From assembly GCA_009792885.1 (NCBI GenBank), contig WMCF01000153.1:814855-878854 (forward strand): a stretch of DNA of 64,000 nucleotides, read 5' to 3'. Position numbers and translations under genes: made by a program. The first letter of the stretch is position 1. The number at the start of each line of letters is the position of its first letter. Origin of the DNA: Eremophila alpestris peregrina. Taxonomy: Eukaryota > Chordata > Aves > Passeriformes > Alaudidae. This document shows, one piece after another, positions 11,801 through 23,800 of this stretch. The notes under the pieces are model-generated. The model worked only from the letters and a program-made list of their open reading frames with translations, was not told where the DNA came from and did not search any database.

Positions 11801-14800
11801 TGAGAGGAAAGACAGGTTGAGCATCCTCCAGTCCAATATGTAGAAATATATCCCTGGGTTTTACATCCCATGTAGCCAGCCAGGCCTGCCGGCATTACTT
11901 TCTTGCCTTCCTGCCTCCCTTTCCCTCTGGCTGCTGGCAGGCACAAAGCCAGGCTTGTTTCCTGCTCCTGCTGATGCTGTCAGGCCACAGGTGCCCAGCA
12001 TAGAGGGACCACAGCCACCCCTACTGTCCCCAGGAGCTCTCGCCAGTCCTCAGAGAAGCATTGACCACCCCAGGTGTTATCCAGCTGGCATTGTTCTAGG
12101 ATTTTGCTGGACAAAACATTCCCTGAGCCCCATCGCGGCTGGGATTTGACATTAGCTGCTGGAGGTGGGTGATGTTTAAAGGGAGATGTGCCTTTGGAAG
12201 AGCTTGCCTGCCTCCCATGTCCTGCACATCTCCAGGGCCTGAGCCAAGCTTTGCTTTATTGGGATTTGCATTTTAATTATGCCCATGGATTTTTCTTCCA
12301 GGATTGTTGTAGTCAAGTCTTCCTGCTTACTCCCTTCCCTGAAGCTCCTGTGTCTGCAGGGCTTGTGAGCGGTTTTCTAGAGGTACACTCCATCCCAGCT
12401 CTCCATTTATAGAAAGGAATTAAGGAGAAATGAGGAAGCATTACTAAGAGGATTTGAACTGCAACTTACTCAATTTCTGGAAATAATTTGCAGTAGCTCT
12501 GGATTCTTTAATCAACATTCATTTCTCTTTGGAAATGAAAAACGCGGGAAGGCGTTGTGCTGCTCCTGAGCCAAGCTTGGCTCTTTGCCTTCAAATGGGA
12601 AATTTTGCATTCAGAGAATGAGAGTGTAATCTGGGGAGAACTGGTGGGGAGTGAGGGTATGTGTGCCAGAGGGAAATGTGTGTCAGAGCTCAAAGCCTCT
12701 GTCATCCTGACCCTTTTTCTCCATGCAGTTTTGGGCTCTTCTGTCTGGAGCCTGCAGACACATGCCCAGAGAGGTGACATGAGACCTGGTCCATGCGTCA
12801 CCCCAGTGCGGAGCTGTTGATGTCTGTGCCCTGCTGTGGGATCTCCTAACGAGAGGGGCTGGGCTGGATCAGGGGCTGGGAATTCTCATGGGACATAGAT
12901 GTGGTGGCCTGTCAACATGGGCAGTAGACCTTCCACAGGTTTCTGGGAATCCCCTTGGTGCTGCAGAGGGAGGGAAAGACAATTGGAAAGATCCCGTTGC
13001 TCAGGGATAGATAGTCCCAGACTGCTCCTCTCCTGAATAGCCTGTGCCTTTCCATGCACACCCCAGTGGAGTTTCCTCACCCTACTCAAGTGGCACTTGG
13101 AAAGCTGACAGTGCTTGCAGCATTCCCAGCCCCACTGTCCTTCCCAGACCTTGCAGCACCCATGGAGCCACTCCCCAGCCTGGCAGAGCCCCATGCACAG
13201 CCCTGCCCCAGGTCCTGCCCCACTGAGCTCAGTCCCACATCCTAGTGCTGTGGCTCTGCCGAGGTGGCTGGATGGCAGTATCACTCTCACACCTGTCTTT
13301 GTGCAATGGATCCCTCTGGACTCTCCTGCTTCCCACCTGGCCCGTTGCACAAGAGGAAACTCCAGGATTTCCTGTCCCAGTATCAGGGTGGGGTGTGGGG
13401 CTGCCCCATGTCCCCGATGCCCCCTGCCCTGCTGACAAAACCAGAGCAGGCCCTGCAGTGCTGCCCTGATGTGTCCTGGTGGGTCAGAAGTCACCCTCAT
13501 AGGTTGGAAGCCCATGATTAAATTAAAATTCCATCAACTGCAGGTGTGGGATGGTGGTGGGAAGCAGCATCTCTGAGTCAGGGTGAAAGACCCTCTGTGG
13601 GCAAGGAGTCTGGGCTTGCTGTCCAGGCAGCCCCATATTTTCTTCTGACCCAATTTTGCAGCCAAATCACCTCCCTGACCCACCCTCCCCTTGTCCCTGG
13701 AGATTGCAATTCCAGCCTTGGCCTCCTGCTGCTGCTCTGTGCTCCCCCAGTTTGCTGATGTGGATGCTGCCAGAGACACTGATATGGCAATTTGGTCATG
13801 TCTTAAGTGGCTTCCAGGATAGGACCCCTGCCCTGCTCTCCTGGGGATGCAGTCTGAAAGTGGGGTGTCCATAAATACAGGAAAGAGAGATCCAGCTTTT
13901 CCTTGGAAACCTTTCTGCCTTCCACACAGATGTGTGTGCTTCAAATGGAGTTGAAGAACTTGGGGATGGAAGTTCCAGCTGGTCCCTGCCTTGAACCAGG
14001 GGCTGCCACCCTCCCACTGTGTCTCCTCACTCTGGGAGGTCACTGGGGCTTCCTTGGTTGGAAAAAAGTGTCCTTGCTTTGCTGGGAAAAGCTGGCACAA
14101 AAGAGCAGTTAAACTGGGAGTTCCTTTTCTAGCTTTCCCAGGGATGCACACTGCTTCCCTCTGGAGCCCACCTCTGTTCCGGTTGTTCAAGGATGGCAGG
14201 AGTGGCTTTTGGAGAATGGTGCCTACATCTTGCCTTTGGCTATGGGCTTCTGCTCCCCAGCTCTGGCTTTGCATTTGGCTTGTTCCTTGTGGTCCAGGAC
14301 TCCATTCTGGGGTGGAATGTGCACTTAAATGCTGATCCTAGCAGTCCTCACTGTGCCGGCTGATTCATCACAACTGTCCTGACAGTCTTGGGAGCTGCAG
14401 ACTGGGATTTTGGTTGAGGACAAACTGCCTGGAGCTGTATCCATGGCTGTTGGGATGCAGGCATCCTGCTCCAAGCCTCTAGGACATGGGCATCCCTCTC
14501 CAGACTGGCAGAGCACCTTCCCAAGCACTTTTATAATGCTGAATTTGATATTATGGTTTTCCTGACAAGGAGCTGTGGCTGCTAGGACAGGCAGAGCTGC
14601 AGAGGTGTCTGCCACTCTTGTCCTCTGTGCTGGGAACCTGTTGCCTCCATCCAGCCCCTCAGGAAAGGTTGGATGGGTCTCTCCACTGCTGGTGTTCCTT
14701 TCCCCTCTCCTTAAAAAACCAAGCTGAGATCCAGGTTCTGCTCTGTGTGCCTGGGATGTGTGTCTTGCAACTGGCAATTTGGGTCCCCTGACACCTCAAA

Positions 14801-17800
14801 ATGAGCCTCCTGTATCTTCCTGATAACCTCCCATGTCACCTCCATGGTCCTTGCTGGTCACCTGCATGGTCACCACCCAGAGCCAATAGGGATGGGACTG
14901 CAAACACCACAGAGCAGTGGCATCCCTGCAGAAGAACTGGCTCATACTGAAACATCTGGACACAGTTTCAGCTAAGGGGGTGCTTGGCTCTGGGCTGGGG
15001 ATGCTAGGCTGGGGGTTCAGCTGTGGGTGGGGTCCCATATGCCTCAGGCCATCATCATTCCTGCTCCAGTTGGCACATGTTTTGGTGGCTGAGGGACTTC
15101 CTGGGGGATTTGGGCTGTATTCCACTGCTTTTGGGGGTCCTCTGGGCCCCTCCCTCCAGCCCTGCTCAGCACAGACTCACCAAGGTCCATAGAGATGAAG
15201 CCATGTGGGGCTACCTCAGAGAGGGCCAGGAAGCAGGGTTGCATTAAGAATTGTAGTGAGAAAGGCATTGAAATTAATCTCACGGCTTTAATTGGCTTAT
15301 ATCAGTAATGAGCTACTTCTGGTAGTGCTGAGCCAGATGGTTCCTTCCCTTGGCAGCGGGATGTTCATGGAGCAGGTGCCAAGGAAGCACTTGGTGATGT
15401 GGGAGTTTGGGGAGAGGATGACCCTCAGCTGGCATCTTTGTGTCCCCGTGAATGATCAGAAATGGGGTAGAGTTAAAAATCCTGCCTGGAAAATATTTCC
15501 AGTGGCTGCCACTGCCTTCCATAGGATAAATGGTGGCTGGCTGTGCCGAGGCTCCTCAGCGTGGACTCCCCAAGGTCCTCAACACCTACACGGCAAGTCC
15601 TGCCTGTGGGTTCCATTCCTGTCCCTCTAATCTATGGAGCAGCCAGAACCTTGCCAGGCAGCCCTGGCAGTGGTGTTGCCATCCCACTGCCCGATTTCTG
15701 GTGCCCCTCAAATGGTTCTCACCATTCAGCACCCCAAAAAGTGGGGTAGGAGCTGCCAGCTGCTGCTCATGATCCAAGGGCAGGGGAGGGATTTGCCTTC
15801 CCTCTGCCTGTCCCACCACTCTGAGGGCAGCAAAGGGTTCTTTGTGGACACTGCTTTAATTGCTTTGTTATTATCCTGAGTAAATGAGTCCTGGCAGCAG
15901 CTGAACCTGATGGATGCCAACTGCATAAGCAGGGACTGGGGACCTGGATGGGATCCAGCCACAGCAGAGTTGGAGGGTCTCAGTGAGCAAGGCGGGGGGA
16001 CCATGAGGGAGCCTCAACCCTTCCCATCTCACCCCCCCATCACTTCTCTCTTGCAGACCGTCAGCATCAATAAGGCCATTAATGCACAGGAAGTGGCTGT
16101 CAAGGAGAAACACGCCAGGAATATCCTTCTCAAAGCTGGCTGTGGGACAGGGAGTGTGGGAACGGGGCTAGGGCTGCCTGAAAAAGCGGCAGCACCAAGA
16201 GGGTGTGTGAGGAGAGATGCCCAGGGTCCTGGGGAGTCTGGGGGCTATGAACAACATCGGATATTTTTCCAGCATGGCACAAGGTCCCTGCTGCTGTCAG
16301 TTTTTGAATATTGGTAGGTGCCCAAGCTGTTTCTCCCAGCACTGCCATCCCAGGAGAAGGCAGGAGGGGAAGGTGCCCACAGCAGATTGGGACACTGCCA
16401 CCAAAAGTGGATCCCCAGGATCCCAACCAGCCATCTGGGAAGACTCAGCGGAGTCACAGCCCCAAGCCTTGCATGTTACATTGGTGCTCCCAGAGCAGGG
16501 CTGTGGGGGAGAGGGTGGCTTGTGCCATTTTGGGGACAGCATATGCATGGGCTGGGCATCATTAGCTCCTTGTGGTGTCCTGGCCCCCCTGGGCTCTGAG
16601 GGTGCAGCTCTCTTTAGGTAGCCATTCTCCATCACCAAAGGGCAGAGTGCTTCCTTGACCACCAGCACCGTGCATCCTGGGCACACACCATGAGAAGGGA
16701 GCACAGACCTTCTGGTCAGTGGTGAACCGGCTGCCGCTGTCCGGCAATGCCGTGCTCTGCTGGAAGTTCTGCCATGTTTTCCACAAGCTCCTCCGAGATG
16801 GACATTGCAATGTGAGTGCCCAAAGCTCAGCTTGGGGCCAAATCCTTTCCCCTGAAGGGCTGCACCAGGTGATGGGAGATGCTGGAGGGTCACCGTCCTT
16901 CTGGGGGGTCAGTCCTGCAGTGGGGGGCTGGAGTCCCGCCAGAGGGTCATTGGCCTCCTAGGGGTCAATCCTGAGTAGGGCCTGGAGCTGGAGCCCTCCT
17001 GGAGGGTTGGTACCCTCCTGGGGGTCAATCCTATGTGGACACCAGTGCTGGAGCTGTCCCAAAGGGTCAGTGCCCTTCTGCAGGTCAGTCCTGGTACCTC
17101 CTGGTACTGCTCTGCCCAAAACCCCGTGTGCCTCAAACCCCAGTGCCAACAGCAGTGCCAGTGCCAGAGGAAACTGCTCAGCACCTGGCAATGGCACTGG
17201 TGCAGGAGCCATCAGCAAGGATCCTCCTTGGGGAAGTGGAGGCACGCAGGGTGGCAATAAAGGGTTGGGAATGCAATAAGACCTCCCATTTGTCACCTAG
17301 TTCCTGGTTTTGAGTATGGAACACTGTGTCCTGATGCTCTGCCCACTAATTGTCACCATCATTCCTCCAGGTCCTGAAAGACTCCATGCGATACAAGAAT
17401 GAGCTGAGTGACATGAGCAGGATGTGGGTAAGTGGCCAACCCTGCCAACCATGGTGGGAGACGCCGGGGGTGCCTTGACCAGGCCGGGAGGTCGTAGGCT
17501 TGGGAGATTGCCTCTCCCAGGGAAGCAGAGCACAGCCCTGGCTGACCTGTGGCTGTCATCACCTACCTGGGCTGGGTTTCAGTTGCATGGTGTGTTCCCT
17601 TCCACCAAAATCAAATGCCTCCCTCCTGTTTTATGGCAAAACCCAGAAAAAACTCAGCTCTGACAGTCAAATGAAGCATTGAAACATGCAGAGAAGGTGA
17701 TGAGAAGATCTGACCAAATCCCTTCAGTACAGCCAGCCTGCATACAGGTGCCAGCGAGGAGGGTTTGGCTGTGATTTTGGGGAGATAAGGGAGGAGTCAA

Positions 17801-20800
17801 TCATTCTGCAGCAGAAAAAGGCTTTTCCACGGCCTGCTCTCAGCAGCTTTTTGGGATCTCCACAGGGCCACCTGAGTGAGGGCTATGGTCAGCTCTGCAG
17901 CATCTACCTCAAACTGCTGAGAACCAAGATGGAATTTCACACCAAGGTAACCCCCTGTCCCTGTCCCCAAGGCTGTAGCAAGGGGTGGGCACTGGGGTGA
18001 CAGCAAGGGACCAGCATGGCCATCCTGCTGCCTCCATGAAATATTCCCAAAGCTGCCAGTGGCCATCAAAAATGGCCCAAGGACTAATGCTTTGGTGGGG
18101 ACAGGATTTCTGGGTGGCCCTTGGGCTGGGCTCCTTGGGCTGGGCAGGGAGTTGGTGGGCTACTAGTAGGAGACACCCCCCCCCGCCCCCTCTCCCCCAG
18201 CTATCCTAGATGGGAAAATGGGGGAAAATTGCTGGAAAGCAGTGTTAAGTGTGCCCATCACCCTGTTTTGGAAGTGTGATGCGACCTTCCCCAAAATGCT
18301 AGGGCAGATACCCCCTGGGGCAGGTATCACTCCATCCCATCCAGCTCTCTGCTGGCAGCCTTATCTGCTCCCTGCTTGGCAGGTTTCTCAGTCCAGGGGG
18401 AATCAGCTTTTCTTGCTGGGAAGAGAACCGATGCTGTGATCACCCAGGGTTCAGAGACCCTGTGCTGCCTCCCTTTTCACTCACGTCACTCCCCTGGCTC
18501 ATCCAAGACCTGACTTTGAGGCTCCAGGATCGCAGCCCTGGTGTTCCCAGAGCTGTGGCCAGACTAGAAGATCCTCTGGAACCCTTTCCTGACTCCTGTT
18601 TTCCCCACAGAATCCCCGATTCCCTGGAAATCTGCAGATGTCTGACCGGCAGCTTGATGAGGCTGGGGAGAATGATGTCAATAACTTGTGAGTGTGGAAC
18701 AGGGAAAGGTCAGGGAGGGAGTGGGTGCAGGTGGGTGGCACGATCTGCCCAACCCCACCGGCCACATGACCAGGCAGGGACAGGACTTTTCCTCATGGGT
18801 GGCCTTGGGGACAGTTCCCAACCATCCTCAACCCTGTTTCCTAGTTTTCAGCTGACGGTGGAGATGTTTGACTACCTGGAGTGTGAGCTGAACCTCTTCC
18901 AGACAGGTAAAACCCTGCATTACTCTGAGACACAGTGGAGTGAGAGATCTGGCAGAGTCCAGCCCCTTTACAGGGCTGATCTGAGTTGGAGGAGGCTCTG
19001 ACAGGGGATGTTGGCTGAGAGCACCACAGCTCAGCTCTTCTATGGGCACTTCATCTGAATTATGGTTCAACAAGGCAAAGTGGAAGGTGCTGCACCTGAG
19101 TCAGGGCAACCCCTGGTATCAATCCAGGCTGGAGGATGAAGGGATGGAGAGCAGCCCTGCCAGGAAGGACTTGGAGATGCTGGAGGATGAGGAGTTCAAC
19201 ATGCCCCAGCCATGTGTGCTCCAAAACCGCCTCCCGTGCCCTGGGCTGATCCCCCAGCGTGGGCAGCAGTGATGGGGTGATTCTGCCCCTCTGCCCCACT
19301 TAGGTAAGAGCCCAACTGCAGAGCTGCCTCCAGCCCTGGTGTCCAAGCACATCAAGGACATGGGGCTACTGAAGCAAGTCCAGAGGAGGCCACAGAGATG
19401 CTCTGAGGGCTGGAGCCCCTCTGCTCTGGACACAGGCTGGGAGAGCTGGGGGCGTTTAGCTGGAAAACAGAAGGCTCCGGGAAGACCTTAGAGCCCCTTC
19501 CAGTGCCTGAAGTGGCTCCAAGAGCACCAGAAAGGGACTTCAGACAAGGGTCTGGAGTGACAGGACAAGGGGGGATGGCTTCCCACTGCCAGAGGGTGGG
19601 GTTAGGCGGGAAATTGGGAAGAAATTCTTGGCTGTGAGGGTGGTGAGGCCCTGGCATAGGATGCCCAGAGGAGTTGTGGCTGCTCCATCCCTAAAAGTGT
19701 TCCAGGCCAGGTTGGATAGAGCTTGGAGCACCCTGGTCTAGTGGAAGGTGTCGGAATGAGATGGTCTTCAGCTGCTCCAAGCAGGTTTTGGAGCATCTTC
19801 CCTCAGGCACACCCAGCACACTCCGGTGACCAGTGGGACAACAGTGACAGGCAGAGCACAGGGGTCACGTGTCAGCTCTGCCCAGGACACGGCTGGGGCT
19901 CAGTCCTGGTTGGAAGGCCTATGGTGCCAGACTGGAGCGTTCCCAGGCCTGGCTGGGAGACCTGGGTGTGAATTTCCCCTCCCACTGAGCTCACAGGTGC
20001 ATGGCAGCAGGCTGTGTCCCCAAGGGCCAGTGGGTATGTTGCTCTGGATGACATCTGTGGATTTGGCAAACACAGTATGGCCCCCTCTGATGCTGCTGGT
20101 GCTGCTGAATCTGATCCTGCACTCCTTCCCTGCAGTGTTCAGCTCCCTGGACATGTCACGCTCAGTGTCGGTGACAGCAGCGGGGCAGTGCCGTCTGGCC
20201 CCACTCATCCAGGTGATCCTGGACTGCAGCCACCTCTATGACTACACCGTCAAGCTGCTCTTCAAGCTCCACTCCTGTGAGTGTCCCCAGCACCATTGCC
20301 TTTGATAGGAGGGGAGACACAGGGGCCACCTGTGACACAGGGAGACACTGGGGCCACCACCCTGCTCAGCCTCTGTTTATCACCGCCTCTTCCCCAGCCT
20401 CTTGTGGGGTGAAGGGAGTCACCATGGCAAAAAGGTGCAAAACCCATATCCTTCAGGATCTGGAACTGTGGCAGCCACCAGCCCACTCTTCTCTCTGCCC
20501 TGGGGGATGTGGTCCCCTCCTGAAGTGGGACACTGTCTGGTGTATTCCGACCCCCATGGAGGCCATCTCTGGGAAAGAGCCATTTTCACATGGCTGTGCT
20601 GATGGGTTTTTCCCTGATCCATGAAGACACCCACTGACATTTCTGCTTGCTGCTTCTTCCAGGTCTGCCAGCGGATACACTGCAGGGCCACCGAGATCGC
20701 TTCCTGGAGCAGTTCCGAAAGTAAGTGCCCAGACCCAGATCATTGGTGCACTGTGAGTGCTCCCAAGGCACTGAGATTAACAATGAGTGAGCAGGGATGT

Positions 20801-23800
20801 GCTGTGGTCTCTGGTACATGATTATTTAGAGTAAAAAAACCAAAAACTGGCCACTGAGAGCAGGGAGGGAATGTCATGGTACCAGGGGAGGATGTCATGG
20901 TGCTGAGGGACAGCTTGATTCAATGTCACAAACTGCAAAGAGGAGAAGCAGGGCTGGCTGTGCTCTGACCACACAGGGACAGGGATCGATAGCACCAATA
21001 TCCTGACTGGGATGCTCAGGTGACTGGGAGAGGTAGGAGCTAGGAGTGGTGTAGCTGGGCACTGTCCCTCCTCCCAAAAACTGCAAGTCTTGGCGGGAGG
21101 TATCCTGCTTCCGGGGAAGATGCTGCTGCAGGAACTGAAGGTGAGAGTGTTGGCTCCAGGCAGGAAGCTCCCCTGCTCCTGAAAACTTTGAGTAGGCAGG
21201 AATTGGTTTAGGTTGGAAGGGACCTTTGAAGGTCATCAGGTACAACCCCCTGCCATGGGCAGGGACATCTTCCACTAGACTAGTTTGCTCAAGTTCCAGG
21301 TCCTTCTCCCTGCCCATCAGGCCTGGGGTTTCTGGGATAAATCCTCCAGCAGTGGGAGGACTTCCAGGACCTGCCCTGAATTTGGTGGCAGCACAAAACA
21401 CCTTCCCCTCCAGAGCAGTACAGTAGCCAGGTGACATCCCCTGGAGCCAGGCAAGGGGTTGTCCGGGTTGGTCAAGAGCCATCTCTAAGCATTCTCTGCC
21501 TTTTGCAGGCTCAAGGATCTTTTCTACCGCTCCAGCAACCTGCAGTACTTCAAGCAGCTGATTCAGATCCCGCAGCTTCCAGAGGTGAGACCCTGCAGTC
21601 CCCATGTTCCCTGTGCCTGTGCCCAGGGGCAGCAGGGGCACTGGCAAAAGGCCCAAAAAAACCTCTTGCTGCCTTGCCCAACTTCTTAGGTCTGGTGGCA
21701 GCATGGTGCTCCTGGGCCTTGAGGATGGTTCTTTTATCCCTTATTGGGTGGCATCCAACTGGATGGAGCTGCCCTCTGACTGGAAGCTGGGATCCCCTTT
21801 CTCACTGATTCATAGCCCTTGCTAAGGTCCATCCCTGCAGGTCCTGGTTCTATCCCTACGGGTCCTGGTTTCATCCTATTGGGTTCTGATTCTATTCTTC
21901 TGCATACTGACTCCATCCCTGTGGGTCCTGGCTCCATTCTCATGGGTCAAGGCATGGCCAGCTCAGCTCCGGGGTGGGATTTCAACTCACTGTGCCTTTC
22001 AACCAGCAGCAGTGCCAGTCCTTCCTCCTCAGCTCTGCTCCCCTCCCTTCCCAGAACCCTCCCAATTTCCTGCGTGCCTCTGCACTGTCAGAGCACATCA
22101 GCCCTGTGGTGGTGATCCCCGCCGAGGCGTCCTCGCCTGACAGCGAGCCCATCACAGACCTGGTGGAGATGGACACAGCCTCGCAGGTGAGGATGGTGGG
22201 GGCTCTCTGTCTTGGAGCCCGGGGTTATTTCCCCAAATCCATGCTGCAGTGAGGGCTGAGACAGTGGGGATGGCCTCGGGAACTGGGGAGTGTCACTGGA
22301 GAGAGATGGGTTGGAGCTGAGTGACCATCTGGGTGTTGGGTGTCTTGTCTGGGTGCTGCTAGGGTTGAGCTAGCCTGAATTCTCCCAGTGTTGCTCAGTG
22401 GTGTGGTGCCCTCCAGTGATGGGCAAGGAGAGGTTTGGATTCGAACATTGCCATGGAGACCTTTAGGTCTTCACCCTCCTCTCCACCAACGGTATTCCTC
22501 AGGCACTGAGGGGGGAGGGGAAGGAGCATGCAATGGCGTGGCTTTGGGATCTTCTCCCTCCAGGAGTTAGGTGGGGATGGACCACAGATGCTCCATGTTC
22601 ACCAAGTTCATCACATTCAGTGTCCTGGAAGCAGGGGGGGAACCAGCCCTGGTGTCCGGGCAGCTCACAGGCTGCCTTGGCAGCGACACTGAGACATGGA
22701 GGGATAAGAGCTACCAAGTGGTGGTGGGGTCACTCCAGGTCTGTCCTGCTCTTCCCACAGAGCCTGTTTGACAACAGGTTTGATGACATCTTCGGCAGCT
22801 CCTTCAGCTGTGACCCCTTCAACTTCAACAGCCAGAACGGGATGAACAAGGATGACAAGTAAGCAATCCAGGCGATGCTGTGAAATGGCCAAGTTTGTAC
22901 CGGGAACTCCCTGCCTGGAACAGCATTGCAGCCGTGGTGACACAGGGGACACCTCCCCTCCCAAGTGCGTCCCCGTGGCACTGAGGGTGTACCCCATGTC
23001 TCTCCTTCCCAGGGACCGGCTAATTGAGCAGCTTTATGGGGAGATCACAGCCCTGAAGGAGGAGCTGGAGAACTTCAAGGCTGAGGTGGGTGACAACCAG
23101 GTGGGCAGGATGAGACCCACTGGGAACACTGGATTGGCTGGTGGCTGTGTCCCTGGGTGGACAAGACAGTGACCCCATCTCTGTCCTGCCCTCTTCCCAG
23201 TGGCTTCCCCCATACAGGGGACCCCCAAGTGTGCCAGAGGGCTGGATCCCTATTGGGGGGTGGGCTCAGCCCCACTGCCCAACCTCCCTGTGCTTTGCCC
23301 AGATGCACTTGGGGGCCTGAGGGGTGGTGCCCTTGGCGGGGCTGCTGGACAGTACTGGCGGGCATTGGATGGTCCTGGCCAGCATTGAACAGCGCCGTCA
23401 GGCCCCACCCGTCCCTGCAGAGCACACGGGGTGCAGTGCAGCTGCGTGGCCGTGCCAGCGAGCTGGAGGCTGAGCTGGCTGAGCAGCAGCACCTGAAGCA
23501 GCAGGCACAGGATGAGAGCGAGTTCCTGCGCACAGAGTTGGAGGAGCTGAAGAAGCAGCGGGAGGACACGGAGAAGGCTCAGCGGAGCCTGACGGAAATT
23601 GAGAGTGAGCAGGGAGTGCCAGCACCGGCACAGGGTGGGGATGAGCCCCGGGCAGGGGGGTCCCAGGTGCTCAGCTCTGTGTTCCTGCGTCTGTGGCAGG
23701 ACGGGCACAGGCCAACGAGCAGCGGTACAGCAAACTGAAGGAGAAGTACAGTGAGCTGGTGCAGAACCACGCTGACCTGCTGCGCAAGGTGGGCTCCCCA

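Noticed and set aside
23604..23706. Possible frameshift at the HIP1 exon 14/15 junction
   Set aside because: On recounting, the phase-1 donor joins to GA-CGG-GCA-CAG and the frame is intact.
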